From Betaproteobacteria bacterium (GTDB taxonomy: Bacteria > Pseudomonadota > Gammaproteobacteria > Burkholderiales > Burkholderiaceae), in contig RFXC01000207.1 in assembly GCA_009921765.1 (NCBI GenBank), forward strand, positions 1-7,396: 7,396 nt of DNA. The letters are read 5' to 3'. Positions 1-7,233 of this stretch are shown here, one piece after another; position 1 is the stretch's first letter; each line of letters begins with the position of its first letter. The notes beneath the pieces are model-generated. The model had not been told where the DNA came from. It ran no database searches and worked only from the letters and a program-made list of their open reading frames with translations. The position numbers and the translations under genes were made by a program.

Positions 1-275
1 TCTACGCCCATGATGGCGGGCAGTTGCGCAGCCGGATGTTCGCGCCCTCCCTGGGCGTGGGCGAGGACCCGGCCACCGGCAGCGCCGCCACGCCGCTGGC
101 TGGGCTGCTGCTGCAGCTTTCGGGCGCTGCTTCGGGCCATTGGGATATGCATCAGGGTATAGAAATGGGCCGCCCAAGCCTGCTGCGCACCACCGCGCGC
201 CGCACGGAAGCGGGGATCATGACCACCGTGGGTGGCGCCTGCGTGCCGGTCATGCGGGGTGAGATTTCGCTGTAG
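1..275 (+). CDS. PhzF family protein, C-terminal part only
   Basis: This is the last 90 or so residues of a PhzF-family (phenazine-biosynthesis-like, diaminopimelate-epimerase fold) protein; the rest lies left of the window. The first complete codon begins at base 3. The clearest signature is GEDPATGSA at 60-86, the conserved loop of the C-terminal half of this family, followed by a segment ending in a GGACVPVMRGEI-type final strand, where PhzF proteins normally stop. The TAG is at 273-275, so the C-terminus looks natural. Family members catalyse isomerisation of small acids (PhzF itself acts on a dihydro-hydroxyanthranilate), but most homologues have no known substrate and this fragment lacks the N-terminal half that holds the catalytic glutamate. 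The next gene follows in the same frame with no spacer, which is odd and discussed separately. The family call is secure; the substrate is unknown. Confidence 0.88.
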   Translation, partial: YAHDGGQLRSRMFAPSLGVGEDPATGSAATPLAGLLLQLSGAASGHWDMHQGIEMGRPSLLRTTARRTEAGIMTTVGGACVPVMRGEISL

Positions 276-350
276 CGGCCGCAACCGCGGCTTGCGGCGG
301 GCGGTTGGGGCGAAGGTGGGCAGGCCACGGTATGGGGAAGCGACCGGCGC
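276..350 (+). pseudogene. In-frame MmgE/PrpD homology upstream of the first start codon
   Basis: These 25 codons lie between the PhzF stop (273-275) and the first usable start of the MmgE/PrpD reading frame. They are open and in the same frame as both neighbours. The last third reads ATVWGSDRRL, which runs into PAPQAALANG and matches the usual 'xATVWGSxxRLPAPQAALxNG' segment of MmgE/PrpD proteins. The codons nearer 276 (RPQPRLAAGG) are less clearly homologous. The stretch is therefore leftover coding sequence rather than a normal intergenic spacer; no promoter or convincing ribosome binding site is visible in it. Confidence 0.65.
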
Positions 351-1505
351 TTGCCTGCACCGCAGGCCGCGCTTGCCAACGGCTATCAGATTCACGCGCT
401 GGAATGGGACTGTGTGCACGAGCCTGCGGTGGTGCACCCCATGGCCACGCTTATTCCGGCGCTTCTCGCGCATGCCGAGCGGCGCTCGGCGGCGGGTCGG
501 CCCGTAAGCGGAACCGACCTGCTGCTCGCGCTATCGCTGGGTGTGGAGATCGCCGCCATGATCGGCGCCGCATCGAAATCGGTGATGAAATTTTTCCGGC
601 CGGCCACCTGTGGGGGCTTTGGTGTGGTGGCCGGGCTCGGGTCGATGGAAGGCCTGAATGCCGACACCATGATGCATGCCTTCGGGATTCAATACGGACA
701 AACCTCCGGCACGATGCAGGCGCATGTAGAGGGGTCGCTGCTGCTCGGTTTACAGGTGGGTTTCAACGGTCGGGCGGGGCTCACGTCAGTGGATCTGGCC
801 ATGGCGGGGCTCACCGGGCCGCAGCAGGTGCTTACCGGCATGTACGGTTACTACAAGCTCTTTGAAACCGAGCATGACATTCCAGGCTGGTGGCCCCGCC
901 TCGGTCGCGAGTGGCAAATCACGCGGCTCTCGCACAAGCCGTTTCCGAGTGGGCGACTGACCCACGCAGCCGTCGATGCGATTCAACAGGCGCGTGCCGA
1001 GCTCGGCTTCGGCCCCGACGATGTGCAGTCGATGTCGGCGAGCGTGCCGCCGCTCACCCACCGGCTGGTGGGGCGCCCCGACATCGCCGATCCGGCGCCC
1101 AACTATGCGCGCCTGTGCATTCCTTATGTCAGTGCCATTACGCTGATCGACGGCGCCTGCGGGCCCGAGGCGTTTGCAGCGGGTCGGCTGCGTGATCCGG
1201 CGGTCCATGCGCTGGCCGCCCGGATATCGGTGAGCCTCGACAGCAACCCCGATGTCAATGCGCTCTGGCCCCAGCACTTTGTGATCGAGCTGCGCGACGG
1301 CCGGCGCTGGGAGCGGCGGATCGAGACGCCTATCGGTCATCCCGACAATCCGCTCAGCCGTGAGCGGCACCTCGCCAAGTTCAGAAAATGCTGGGCGATT
1401 GGCGGCATGGCGGCAGAGGGCGGTGAGGCGCTGATCGGTCAGGTCGATTCGCTCGAGCAGTGTTCGGATGTGGCGAACCTGGCCCGCATGCTGGCCCGGA
1501 ACTGA
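351..1505 (+). CDS. MmgE/PrpD family protein, 5'-truncated (possible pseudogene)
   Basis: This is an MmgE/PrpD-fold protein, the family of 2-methylcitrate dehydratase and cis-aconitate decarboxylase. Counting from the TTG at 351, the motifs are EWDCVHEPAVVHP at residues 18-30 (active-site loop region of the helical domain), QYGQTSGTMQAHVEGS at 114-129, QVGFNGRAG at 135-143, and KPFPSGRLTHAAVDA at 196-210, the conserved lysine-to-histidine stretch. The remainder is the C-terminal lid domain. At 384 residues it is short of the usual 450 or so. Homology continues in frame upstream of 351 (ATVWGSDRRLPAPQ, from base 324), back almost to the PhzF stop at 275, but no ATG, GTG or TTG exists in frame between 276 and 350. 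The only possible start, TTG 351, falls inside the conserved domain, with a weak GGGGAAG 10 bases upstream. I infer that 50-70 N-terminal residues are lost, so activity is doubtful. The substrate cannot be assigned. Confidence 0.88.
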   Translation: MPAPQAALANGYQIHALEWDCVHEPAVVHPMATLIPALLAHAERRSAAGRPVSGTDLLLALSLGVEIAAMIGAASKSVMKFFRPATCGGFGVVAGLGSMEGLNADTMMHAFGIQYGQTSGTMQAHVEGSLLLGLQVGFNGRAGLTSVDLAMAGLTGPQQVLTGMYGYYKLFETEHDIPGWWPRLGREWQITRLSHKPFPSGRLTHAAVDAIQQARAELGFGPDDVQSMSASVPPLTHRLVGRPDIADPAPNYARLCIPYVSAITLIDGACGPEAFAAGRLRDPAVHALAARISVSLDSNPDVNALWPQHFVIELRDGRRWERRIETPIGHPDNPLSRERHLAKFRKCWAIGGMAAEGGEALIGQVDSLEQCSDVANLARMLARN

Positions 1506-1583
1506 GGGGGCGCTGCCAGGCGGCTTGGCGTGGGTGGCGTCCGTCGGATGCCGATTCTCCCGGGCGCCAACCGGGGTCTCCCC

Positions 1584-1610
1584 TTGAAATTTCTGTTTTT
1601 GCCTCAATAT
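1584..1610 (+). promoter_or_regulatory. Possible promoter for the ABC transporter genes
   Basis: The 152-base gap between the MmgE/PrpD stop and the ATPase start holds one AT-rich stretch in otherwise GC-rich DNA. TTGAAA at 1584-1589 is a good -35 match (five of six to TTGACA). The best -10 at a tolerable distance, CAATAT at 1605-1610, matches only three of six and has a short 15-base spacer, so the call is weak. A small inverted repeat (CCGGCG at 1621-1626, CGCCGG at 1634-1639) lies between it and the ATPase start and could be an operator or leader stem, or chance. Confidence 0.3.
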
Positions 1611-1657
1611 CGCGCCTCGACCGGCGGCTTATACGCCGGCACCTGACCGGGGGATCC

Positions 1658-2461
1658 ATGATCGAGGTTGAAAATCTGACACGCCGCTTCGGCGCCAAAA
1701 AGGCCGTTGACGATGTGTCGTTCAGTGTCAGCAAGGGCGAAGTGCTCGGCTTTCTGGGCCCCAACGGGGCGGGCAAGTCGACCACCATGCGAATGATCAC
1801 CGGCTTTCTCGCGCCCACCTCGGGCCGGGTGCGGGTATGCGGCTTCAGCATCGCCGACCAGCCGCTCGAGGTGAAGCGCCGGATCGGCTACCTGCCTGAA
1901 TCGGCGCCCTCCTGGCCCGACATGACTGTCCTGGGCTTCCTGGAGTTTGCCGCGCGCGTACGCGGCCTGCAGGGCAAGGCCGAACGCGATGCGATCCGGC
2001 GTGTGGTGGCCCAGTGCCATCTCGAGAATGTGCTGGGTCAGGGCATCGAGACCCTTTCCAAGGGTTTTCGTCAGCGTACCTGTCTCGCCCAGGCGCTCAT
2101 TCACGATCCTGAAGTGCTCATCCTCGACGAGCCCACCGACGGGCTGGATCCCAATCAGAAGCATGAGATGCGTGCGCTCATTCGCGATATGGCGCGCTCA
2201 CGGGCGGTGCTGTTCTCCACCCACATCCTGGAAGAGGTGGATGAGGTCTGCACCCGGGCGATCGTGATCGATCGCGGCCGCATTGTGGCCGACGGCACAC
2301 CGGCAGAGTTGCGTGCCCGCGTGCCGAGCGGCCGTCTGGATGATTTCTTCCGTTCGGTCACCCGGTCCGATCTCGAGCCCGACGCGGGCTTGGCCGCGCA
2401 ACAGGCGGCGTCATCGGCTTCGCAAGCCGCTTCCAGTCATGACGAGAGGGTCGCATCGTGA
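1658..2461 (+). CDS. ABC-2 type transporter ATP-binding protein (GldA-like)
   Basis: This 267-residue cytoplasmic ATPase powers an ABC-2 type exporter. All nucleotide-binding motifs are present: Walker A GPNGAGKST at residues 34-42, YLPE at 78-81 in the Q-loop position (glutamate in place of glutamine, common in this subgroup), signature LSKGFRQR at 133-140, Walker B LILDEP at 154-159, D-loop GLDP at 162-165 and switch histidine H189 in STHILEE. The last 25 or so residues are an Ala/Ser/Gln-rich tail with QAASS repeated twice, unlikely to be part of the ATPase fold. ATG 1658 is chosen because IEVENLTRRFG is the standard family N-terminus and GGGGGA (1649-1654) precedes it, though with a short 3-base gap; the frame stays open upstream, but only by overlapping the previous gene. 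Its stop overlaps the next start by four bases (GTGA), so the two are surely translated together. GldA-like describes sequence resemblance and does not imply gliding. The cargo is unknown. Confidence 0.95.
   Translation: MIEVENLTRRFGAKKAVDDVSFSVSKGEVLGFLGPNGAGKSTTMRMITGFLAPTSGRVRVCGFSIADQPLEVKRRIGYLPESAPSWPDMTVLGFLEFAARVRGLQGKAERDAIRRVVAQCHLENVLGQGIETLSKGFRQRTCLAQALIHDPEVLILDEPTDGLDPNQKHEMRALIRDMARSRAVLFSTHILEEVDEVCTRAIVIDRGRIVADGTPAELRARVPSGRLDDFFRSVTRSDLEPDAGLAAQQAASSASQAASSHDERVAS
2444..2450 (+). promoter_or_regulatory. Ribosome binding site for the permease/GldG fusion
   Basis: GAGAGGG lies seven bases before the GTG at 2458, inside the end of the ATPase gene. It supports GTG 2458 as the true start and, with the 4-base stop/start overlap, translational coupling of the two subunits. 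Confidence 0.6.
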
Positions 2462-4998
2462 GTTCCCCGTTCTCAGCCATTGTCCGGCGCGAATTCTCGG
2501 CCTATTGGGCCACGCCGGTTGCCTATGTGTTCCTGGTGGTGTTCCTGCTCCTTACCAGTTTCTTCACCTTTTCATTTGGCGGCTTCTTTGAGCGCGGCGA
2601 GGCCTCGCTTACGGCGTTCTTTGCGTGGCTGCCCTGGCTGTTCCTGTTCATCGTCCCGGCGATCGGTATGCGGTTGTGGTCTGACGAGCAGCGGCTTGGC
2701 ACCCTTGAACTGCTCATGACGCTGCCGATCGCCCCCTGGCAGGCGATTGTCGGAAAGTTCGTGGCCGCCTGGCTCTTCATCGGCGTCGCTATCGCGGGCA
2801 CCTTCCCGCTCATCGTCACCGTCAACTGGCTGGGTGATCCCGACAACGGCGTGATCGCATCGGGCTATGTGGGCGCCTTCCTGGTGGCGGGTGTTTATCT
2901 GGCGATTGCGTCGTTCTGTTCGGCGCTCACCCGCAATCAGGCGGTGGCCTTTGTGCTGTCGCTCATCCTGTGCCTGCTGCTTGCGCTGGCCGGCTCGCAG
3001 CCGGTTGTAGATCTGCTCGCGCGCTGGGGCGGGGTGAAGCTCATGGAGGTGATCGCCTCCATGTCGGTCATCACCCGGTTTGACGGGTTCCAGAAGGGTC
3101 TGATCGACCTGCGCGACGTGGTCTATTTCGGTTCGATGGCTGCGCTTGCCCTGTTTTCCACGGCAGCCGTCATCAGCCGACAGCGCGCGGCGGTCAGCTC
3201 ACCGGCTGCGGTGCTGATCGTGGCCGTTGCGCTGGTCGGGCTCAATCTCGCGATCGTGCCGGTCAGCATCCGCATGGACCTCACCGAGGGGCGTCTCAAT
3301 ACGCTCTCCGAGGGCAGCAAAGCGGTCCTGAACCGCATCGAAACCCCGGTCAAGGTGAAGCTCTATGTGTCGGCTGACGAAGCTGCGGTTCCCATGCCGC
3401 TTCGCGCCTTCTCGCGTCGGGTGGAAGATCTGCTTCGGCGCATGCGCGCCGAGTCGGACGGCAAGCTCATTGTCGAGAAGCTTGATCCTGCGCCCGACTC
3501 CGACGCCGAAGATGCCGCCCAGCTCGACGGAATCGAGCCCCAAACCTTGCCCTCGGGCGAGCGGTTCTACCTGGGCCTTGCAATCGGCGAGGGCGAAAAG
3601 CGCATCACGCTATCCGAACTCAACCTGGATCGTGAACGGCTTCTCGAATACGACATCGTCCGCGCAGTGGCGCGTGCCGGGGCCAAGACCAAGCCCGTCA
3701 TTGGTCTCATGACGCCGCTACCTGCGTTTGGTTCGCGCGGTATGCCGCAGATGGGCATGCCGCCCTCCGAGAAATGGGCGTTCATCAACGAGCTTGAGCG
3801 CGATTTCGAGATCAAGCAGATCGGGTTCGACGCCAAGGCGATTGATGCCGAGATCAAGACGCTGCTGGTGATCCACCCGCGTGGCATTACCGAGCCGGCG
3901 CTGTTTGCGCTCGATCAGTTCGTGCTGCGCGGTGGCCGCCTGATCGCCTTCCTCGATCCCAAGGCTTACTTCGATCCGCTCGGACCGATGATGGGCTCGC
4001 CCGGCGGCACCTCGTCATCGCTCGATCCCCTGTTGAAAGCCTGGGGTATCGAGTACAAGGAGGACAAGGTGCTCGCCGACCTGCGCTACCTGTCGGGCGC
4101 AGGTCCTCGTGCCATGCCTGCGGTGCTCACGCTGCAGGACGAAGCGATGAACGCCGATGAAGTGGCCACGCAGGGCGTCGGGCGCCTGCTCTTTGCGTTC
4201 AGTGGTGCGTTTGGCGGCAAGCCCGTCGCAGGGCTCACGCAGAGCGTGCTGCTGCGCTCGTCCCAGGTCTCGATGATGATCGAGTCGGCCATTGCAGCCG
4301 AGCCAGGCGAGAAATCGGTACGTGGTTTCAAACCGAGTGGCACGGAGCAGTCGATCGCGATCAAGCTGCTGGGCAAGTTCCCCACCGCCTATCCCGACGG
4401 CATCAAGGAGGGTCCTGAGCAGCGGCTGAAGGAAGCCACGGGCGAGGGCGCAGTGGTGCTGGTCGGAGACAGCGACTTTGTGCAGGACGGCGCAGCGGTG
4501 CAGATTGGCGAGGTGTTTGGCCGGCGGATCGTGGTGCCCGCCAACGGCAACCTTGCCTTCGCCCAGGCGGTGATCGATCAGATGGCCGGCGCAACCGACC
4601 TCATCCGGGCGCGTGCGCGTGCGGTGGTGTCGCGGCCGTTTACGCTCATCAACGAGATGGAGGCGCGTGCGGCCCAGGACTACATCGGCCGGATCGCCGA
4701 GCTCGAGGAAAATCTGCAGAAAACCCAGCAGAAGTTGCAGGAACTGCAGAAGGCGCGCGGTCCGAACGCCAGCACCAGCACGCTCACCGCAGAGCAGCAG
4801 ACCGAGCTGGATGAGTTCCGCAAGAAAAGCGCCGAGGCGCGTCGCGAACTGAAGGAGGTGCGTCGCGAGCTTCGCGCCGAGAGCGAGTCGCTCCAGCGAA
4901 ACACCCGACTGGTCAATCTCCTTCTGGTGCCCACGCTGATCGTGGTGGTGGCGCTCCTTGCCTGGAACACGCGCCGCCGCCGGGTCGTCACGATCTAG
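2458..4998 (+). CDS. ABC-2 permease fused to GldG-like auxiliary protein
   Basis: This 846-residue inner-membrane protein combines two subunits that are often separate genes. Residues 1-240 are an ABC-2 permease of GldF type: REFSAYWATPVAYVF at the N-terminus, the DEQRLGTLELLMTLP segment at 76-90, and about six membrane spans (near 18-40, 54-75, 98-122, 134-156, 162-180, 222-240). Residues 249-267 form a seventh span that corresponds to the N-terminal anchor of GldG; MDLTEGRLNTLSEGSKAVL (273-291) is the hallmark of GldG/COG3225 proteins. The domain that follows, probably periplasmic (about 295-725), includes LIAFLDPKAYFDP (495-507) and VVLVGDSDF (666-674). A long charged coiled coil (741-815) and a final span (818-836) with an RRRR end close the protein. 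It pairs with the ATPase encoded just upstream. The DUF4340 gene that often follows GldG homologues is absent. Domain calls are firm; the transported substrate is unknown. Confidence 0.93.
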   Translation: MSSPFSAIVRREFSAYWATPVAYVFLVVFLLLTSFFTFSFGGFFERGEASLTAFFAWLPWLFLFIVPAIGMRLWSDEQRLGTLELLMTLPIAPWQAIVGKFVAAWLFIGVAIAGTFPLIVTVNWLGDPDNGVIASGYVGAFLVAGVYLAIASFCSALTRNQAVAFVLSLILCLLLALAGSQPVVDLLARWGGVKLMEVIASMSVITRFDGFQKGLIDLRDVVYFGSMAALALFSTAAVISRQRAAVSSPAAVLIVAVALVGLNLAIVPVSIRMDLTEGRLNTLSEGSKAVLNRIETPVKVKLYVSADEAAVPMPLRAFSRRVEDLLRRMRAESDGKLIVEKLDPAPDSDAEDAAQLDGIEPQTLPSGERFYLGLAIGEGEKRITLSELNLDRERLLEYDIVRAVARAGAKTKPVIGLMTPLPAFGSRGMPQMGMPPSEKWAFINELERDFEIKQIGFDAKAIDAEIKTLLVIHPRGITEPALFALDQFVLRGGRLIAFLDPKAYFDPLGPMMGSPGGTSSSLDPLLKAWGIEYKEDKVLADLRYLSGAGPRAMPAVLTLQDEAMNADEVATQGVGRLLFAFSGAFGGKPVAGLTQSVLLRSSQVSMMIESAIAAEPGEKSVRGFKPSGTEQSIAIKLLGKFPTAYPDGIKEGPEQRLKEATGEGAVVLVGDSDFVQDGAAVQIGEVFGRRIVVPANGNLAFAQAVIDQMAGATDLIRARARAVVSRPFTLINEMEARAAQDYIGRIAELEENLQKTQQKLQELQKARGPNASTSTLTAEQQTELDEFRKKSAEARRELKEVRRELRAESESLQRNTRLVNLLLVPTLIVVVALLAWNTRRRRVVTI

Positions 4999-5026
4999 TC
5001 GCGGTTCCCGTTGCGTCAAGGAGGCT

Positions 5027-5060
5027 TCGCGCCTGGCTGGTAATTCCAGCCCAGGCGCGA
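5027..5060. terminator. Strong stem-loop between convergent genes, probable bidirectional terminator
   Basis: TCGCGCCTGGCTGG (5027-5040) pairs with CCAGCCCAGGCGCGA (5046-5060) around the loop TAATT, giving 14 base pairs broken by one bulged base. It sits in the 81-base gap between the stop of the permease/GldG fusion (4998) and the stop of the minus-strand gene (5080), the place expected for a shared terminator. Neither side has a clear run of T, so it is not a textbook intrinsic terminator; it may instead protect 3' ends. Confidence 0.6.
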
Positions 5061-5079
5061 GTCGAGCGGCGCATGATCC

Positions 5080-7128
5080 TTACTTCAGCACCCTGAACAA
5101 CGCCGAGTAATCGTCAGTCCAGGGGCGCAAACCGGGGATGGTCTCAAACGCTGTCGTGGCGCCGTGAAGCGCCGGCTCACGGTCGAGCGTCGGATTGCGA
5201 GACACCAGCACCCAATCGGTATTGTTGAACGGCGCATCGCCCTCCGGGCGGTCGAATACGCGCACGGCATGGAGCCCAGCTTCACCCGCAAGGCCGGCAA
5301 CCACTGGCGCGAGTTTCAGGAATCGGTTGGTGACATGAAAAGCCACGATTCCCTGGGGCTTCAACTGCCGAACGTAGGCGGCCAAGGCCTCGCGGGTGAT
5401 CAGGTGCACGGGAATTGAATCGCTCGAGAACGCATCAATCACCAGCACATCAAGGCCCTGTACGGGTTCGCGTTCAAGCTGCAGTCGCGCATCGCCAGTC
5501 ACTGTTTCGATACGGGCTTTCGAATCGCGAAGAAAGCTGTAGTGGGTTTTCGCGACGTCGATCACCTCAGGGTCGAGTTCATAGAAGCGGAAGGTATCCC
5601 CCGGTCGTCCCCAGGCAGCCAGCGTGCCGGTACCCAGGCCGATCACGCCCACCTTGACCGGGCCCTCCCGCTGGCGCAGGGCAATGGCGCGGCCCACGCC
5701 TGATGTGGGCCCGTAATAGGTGGTGAGTTCATTCTGGCGCGCGGGTGCCAGGAACTGTTTCCCATGCAGGATCACGCCGTGCAGCAGATTGCGTGTGGCA
5801 TCGCGGTCGTTGGTCGAGCCTTCATCTTTGACGCGCAACGACCCATAAAAGTTGCGCGACATGAGTCGCGCATCCGAGACCATCGAATCCACGTACAGCC
5901 ATACATACACGCTGCAAACGCACACTACTGCGACCGCAGTGAGGCGCAGCGCCAACGCCGCCTGCCGCACGATCCAGAGCGCGGCGAGTGCTGTCGCGAT
6001 GAGGCCGATACCCACTTCCCAGTAGCCGCTGAAGAGTTTGGGCGCCACGATGCCGACCAGGAGCCCCCCCAGCGCGCCGCCGAGCGACAGCATGAGATAG
6101 AAGCGCGTGAGCCAGCGCGGTGACGGCCGCATCGCGGCGAGTTCGCCGTGGGCAAACATGCAGCAGACGAACAGCCCCGCCGAGTAGAGCGGAATTTCGA
6201 TGAGGATGGGCAGCACCTCGCCCTCTGCGTGCAACCCCCAGGCCATGGCAGCGAGCAGCGCGAACAGCGGCAAAACGAACAGGCGACGGCTGTACCAACC
6301 CCGGCCTTCGAAGCAGAGGATGAAGGTGATCAGATAAAGCGTGAGTGGCAGCAGCCAGAGGAACGGAATCGAGGCGACGTTGATCGTGATGTGGTTCGAG
6401 ATGCCCAGCAGCAGGTAGGAACCCAGTGCCGAGAAGATGAGCCACGACAGCTGGTGAGCGGCGCTTGGCGGCGAGCCAGCATCGACCGGTATCGGCCCGG
6501 GCGCGGCGGCCGGGGTGCTGGAGTCGGTGCGCGCGCCGGGGCGCGCGGACGGTCGCAGCGACTGAAACGCGGCCGCTATCACCAGGATGGCAAAGAGCCC
6601 ATAGGCGCCGCTCCAGATCCAGGTCTGGGTACGGGTAGGAATCCAGGGCTCGAACAGGAAGGGGTAGCCCACCAGCGCAAGGAGCGAGGCGAAGTTGGAC
6701 AGCGCAAACAGCCGGTAGACCGTGCCGTCGGGGAAGCTTCGCGCAAACCAGGCCTGAACCAGCGGGCCGGTGGTCGAGAGCAGCAGATAAGGCATGCCGA
6801 TGGTCGCAATCAGCAAGCCGAGAATCTGCCAGGTGGGGTCTTCGTCGCCCAACGGTTTCCACGCCGCATCGGGAATGATGGGCAGCGCCGCGAGGCTGAG
6901 CGCCACCAGCGCGCCGTGCACGATCACCTGCGTGCGGGGCTTTAACCAGCGAATGCTCGCGTCGGCATAGGCATAGCCCACCAGCAGCGCGACCTGAAAA
7001 AACACCATGCAGGTGGTCCAGACCGCAGCCGATCCGCCGAACCACGGCAGGATCTGTTTGGCCATCAGGGGTTGAACCAGAAACAGGATGAAAGCGCTGA
7101 CGAAAATCGTCGCAGCGTAAATGGCCAT
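5080..7128 (-). CDS. Membrane-fused spermidine-synthase-like protein
   Basis: This 682-residue protein matches the widespread 'fused MFS/spermidine synthase' type. Residues 1-415 hold about 12-13 hydrophobic segments, opening with AIYAATIFVSAFILFLVQP and LPWFGGSAAVWTTCMVFFQ, with a Pro/Ala-rich linker at about 193-226. The soluble C-terminal part has the aminopropyl/methyltransferase-type fold: YGPTSGVG (472-479), glycine-rich loop GVIGLGTGT (494-502), acidic YELDP (516-520), GDARL (545-549), VIDAFSSDSIP (563-573) with the aspartate in the catalytic position, and WTDDYS (670-675). True spermidine synthases transfer an aminopropyl group from decarboxylated S-adenosylmethionine to putrescine; whether these membrane forms do so is not established, and no speD lies nearby. 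Start ATG at 7126-7128 is chosen by family similarity: the frame is open 54 codons further, but that part is arginine/proline-rich, unlike the family, and overlaps the FAH gene. No good Shine-Dalgarno is seen before this ATG. Confidence 0.92.
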   Translation of the reverse strand: MAIYAATIFVSAFILFLVQPLMAKQILPWFGGSAAVWTTCMVFFQVALLVGYAYADASIRWLKPRTQVIVHGALVALSLAALPIIPDAAWKPLGDEDPTWQILGLLIATIGMPYLLLSTTGPLVQAWFARSFPDGTVYRLFALSNFASLLALVGYPFLFEPWIPTRTQTWIWSGAYGLFAILVIAAAFQSLRPSARPGARTDSSTPAAAPGPIPVDAGSPPSAAHQLSWLIFSALGSYLLLGISNHITINVASIPFLWLLPLTLYLITFILCFEGRGWYSRRLFVLPLFALLAAMAWGLHAEGEVLPILIEIPLYSAGLFVCCMFAHGELAAMRPSPRWLTRFYLMLSLGGALGGLLVGIVAPKLFSGYWEVGIGLIATALAALWIVRQAALALRLTAVAVVCVCSVYVWLYVDSMVSDARLMSRNFYGSLRVKDEGSTNDRDATRNLLHGVILHGKQFLAPARQNELTTYYGPTSGVGRAIALRQREGPVKVGVIGLGTGTLAAWGRPGDTFRFYELDPEVIDVAKTHYSFLRDSKARIETVTGDARLQLEREPVQGLDVLVIDAFSSDSIPVHLITREALAAYVRQLKPQGIVAFHVTNRFLKLAPVVAGLAGEAGLHAVRVFDRPEGDAPFNNTDWVLVSRNPTLDREPALHGATTAFETIPGLRPWTDDYSALFRVLK

Positions 7129-7203
7129 GATGGTGGGCAGAGTGGTGAGCCGCCCCGGGACAGCCTGGCAGTGCCTGGGTCCAGGGCAGCGGGGGCGATG
7201 GGA

Positions 7204-7233
7204 CGCCTGGGCAACCAGCCAGTTGCCCAGGCG
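7204..7233. terminator. Perfect 12-bp stem-loop after the FAH-family gene
   Basis: CGCCTGGGCAAC (7204-7215) pairs perfectly with GTTGCCCAGGCG (7222-7233) around a six-base loop, CAGCCA. It starts eight bases past the FAH stop codon on the minus strand and 75 bases or more before the spermidine-synthase-like start, so it could end FAH transcription or act as a processing or stability stem. On the minus strand no T run follows it; a TTTT lies just before it. Function as an intrinsic terminator is therefore uncertain, while the stem itself is plain in the sequence. Confidence 0.5.

Noticed and set aside
1559..1575. Short inverted repeat CCCGG ... CCGGG after the MmgE/PrpD gene, considered as a terminator
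   Set aside because: Only five base pairs with a seven-base loop and no T run; expected by chance in DNA this rich in G and C.
786..1607. 273-codon minus-strand open frame opposite the MmgE/PrpD gene
   Set aside because: It is antisense to sequence with strong MmgE/PrpD motifs and itself shows no motif or sensible start signal.
1460..1657. 66-residue upstream extension of the ATPase frame
   Set aside because: It would overlap the end of the MmgE/PrpD gene and has no family similarity; the ABC domain begins right at ATG 1658.
1658..4998. Gliding-motility machinery, suggested by GldA/GldF/GldG resemblance
   Set aside because: These names reflect broad similarity to ABC-2 exporters. No other gliding genes are present and the rest of the window points to Pseudomonadota rather than Bacteroidota, so a motility role is not supported.
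4015..5019. 334-codon open frame on the minus strand antisense to the permease/GldG fusion
   Set aside because: It lies opposite a well-supported gene; its translation is rich in Arg, His, Leu and Gly with no domain or motif, as expected from the complement of GC-rich codons.
6148..6945. 265-codon plus-strand open frame opposite the spermidine-synthase-like gene
   Set aside because: Composition is dominated by Arg, Gln, Glu and Gly and mirrors the hydrophobic codons of the real gene on the other strand; no recognisable domain.
5822..7045. 407-codon minus-strand open frame in another frame of the spermidine-synthase-like gene
   Set aside because: Shadow frame of the real gene: Arg/Gly/Ala-rich translation, no membrane segments or motifs, while the chosen frame carries clear family signatures throughout.
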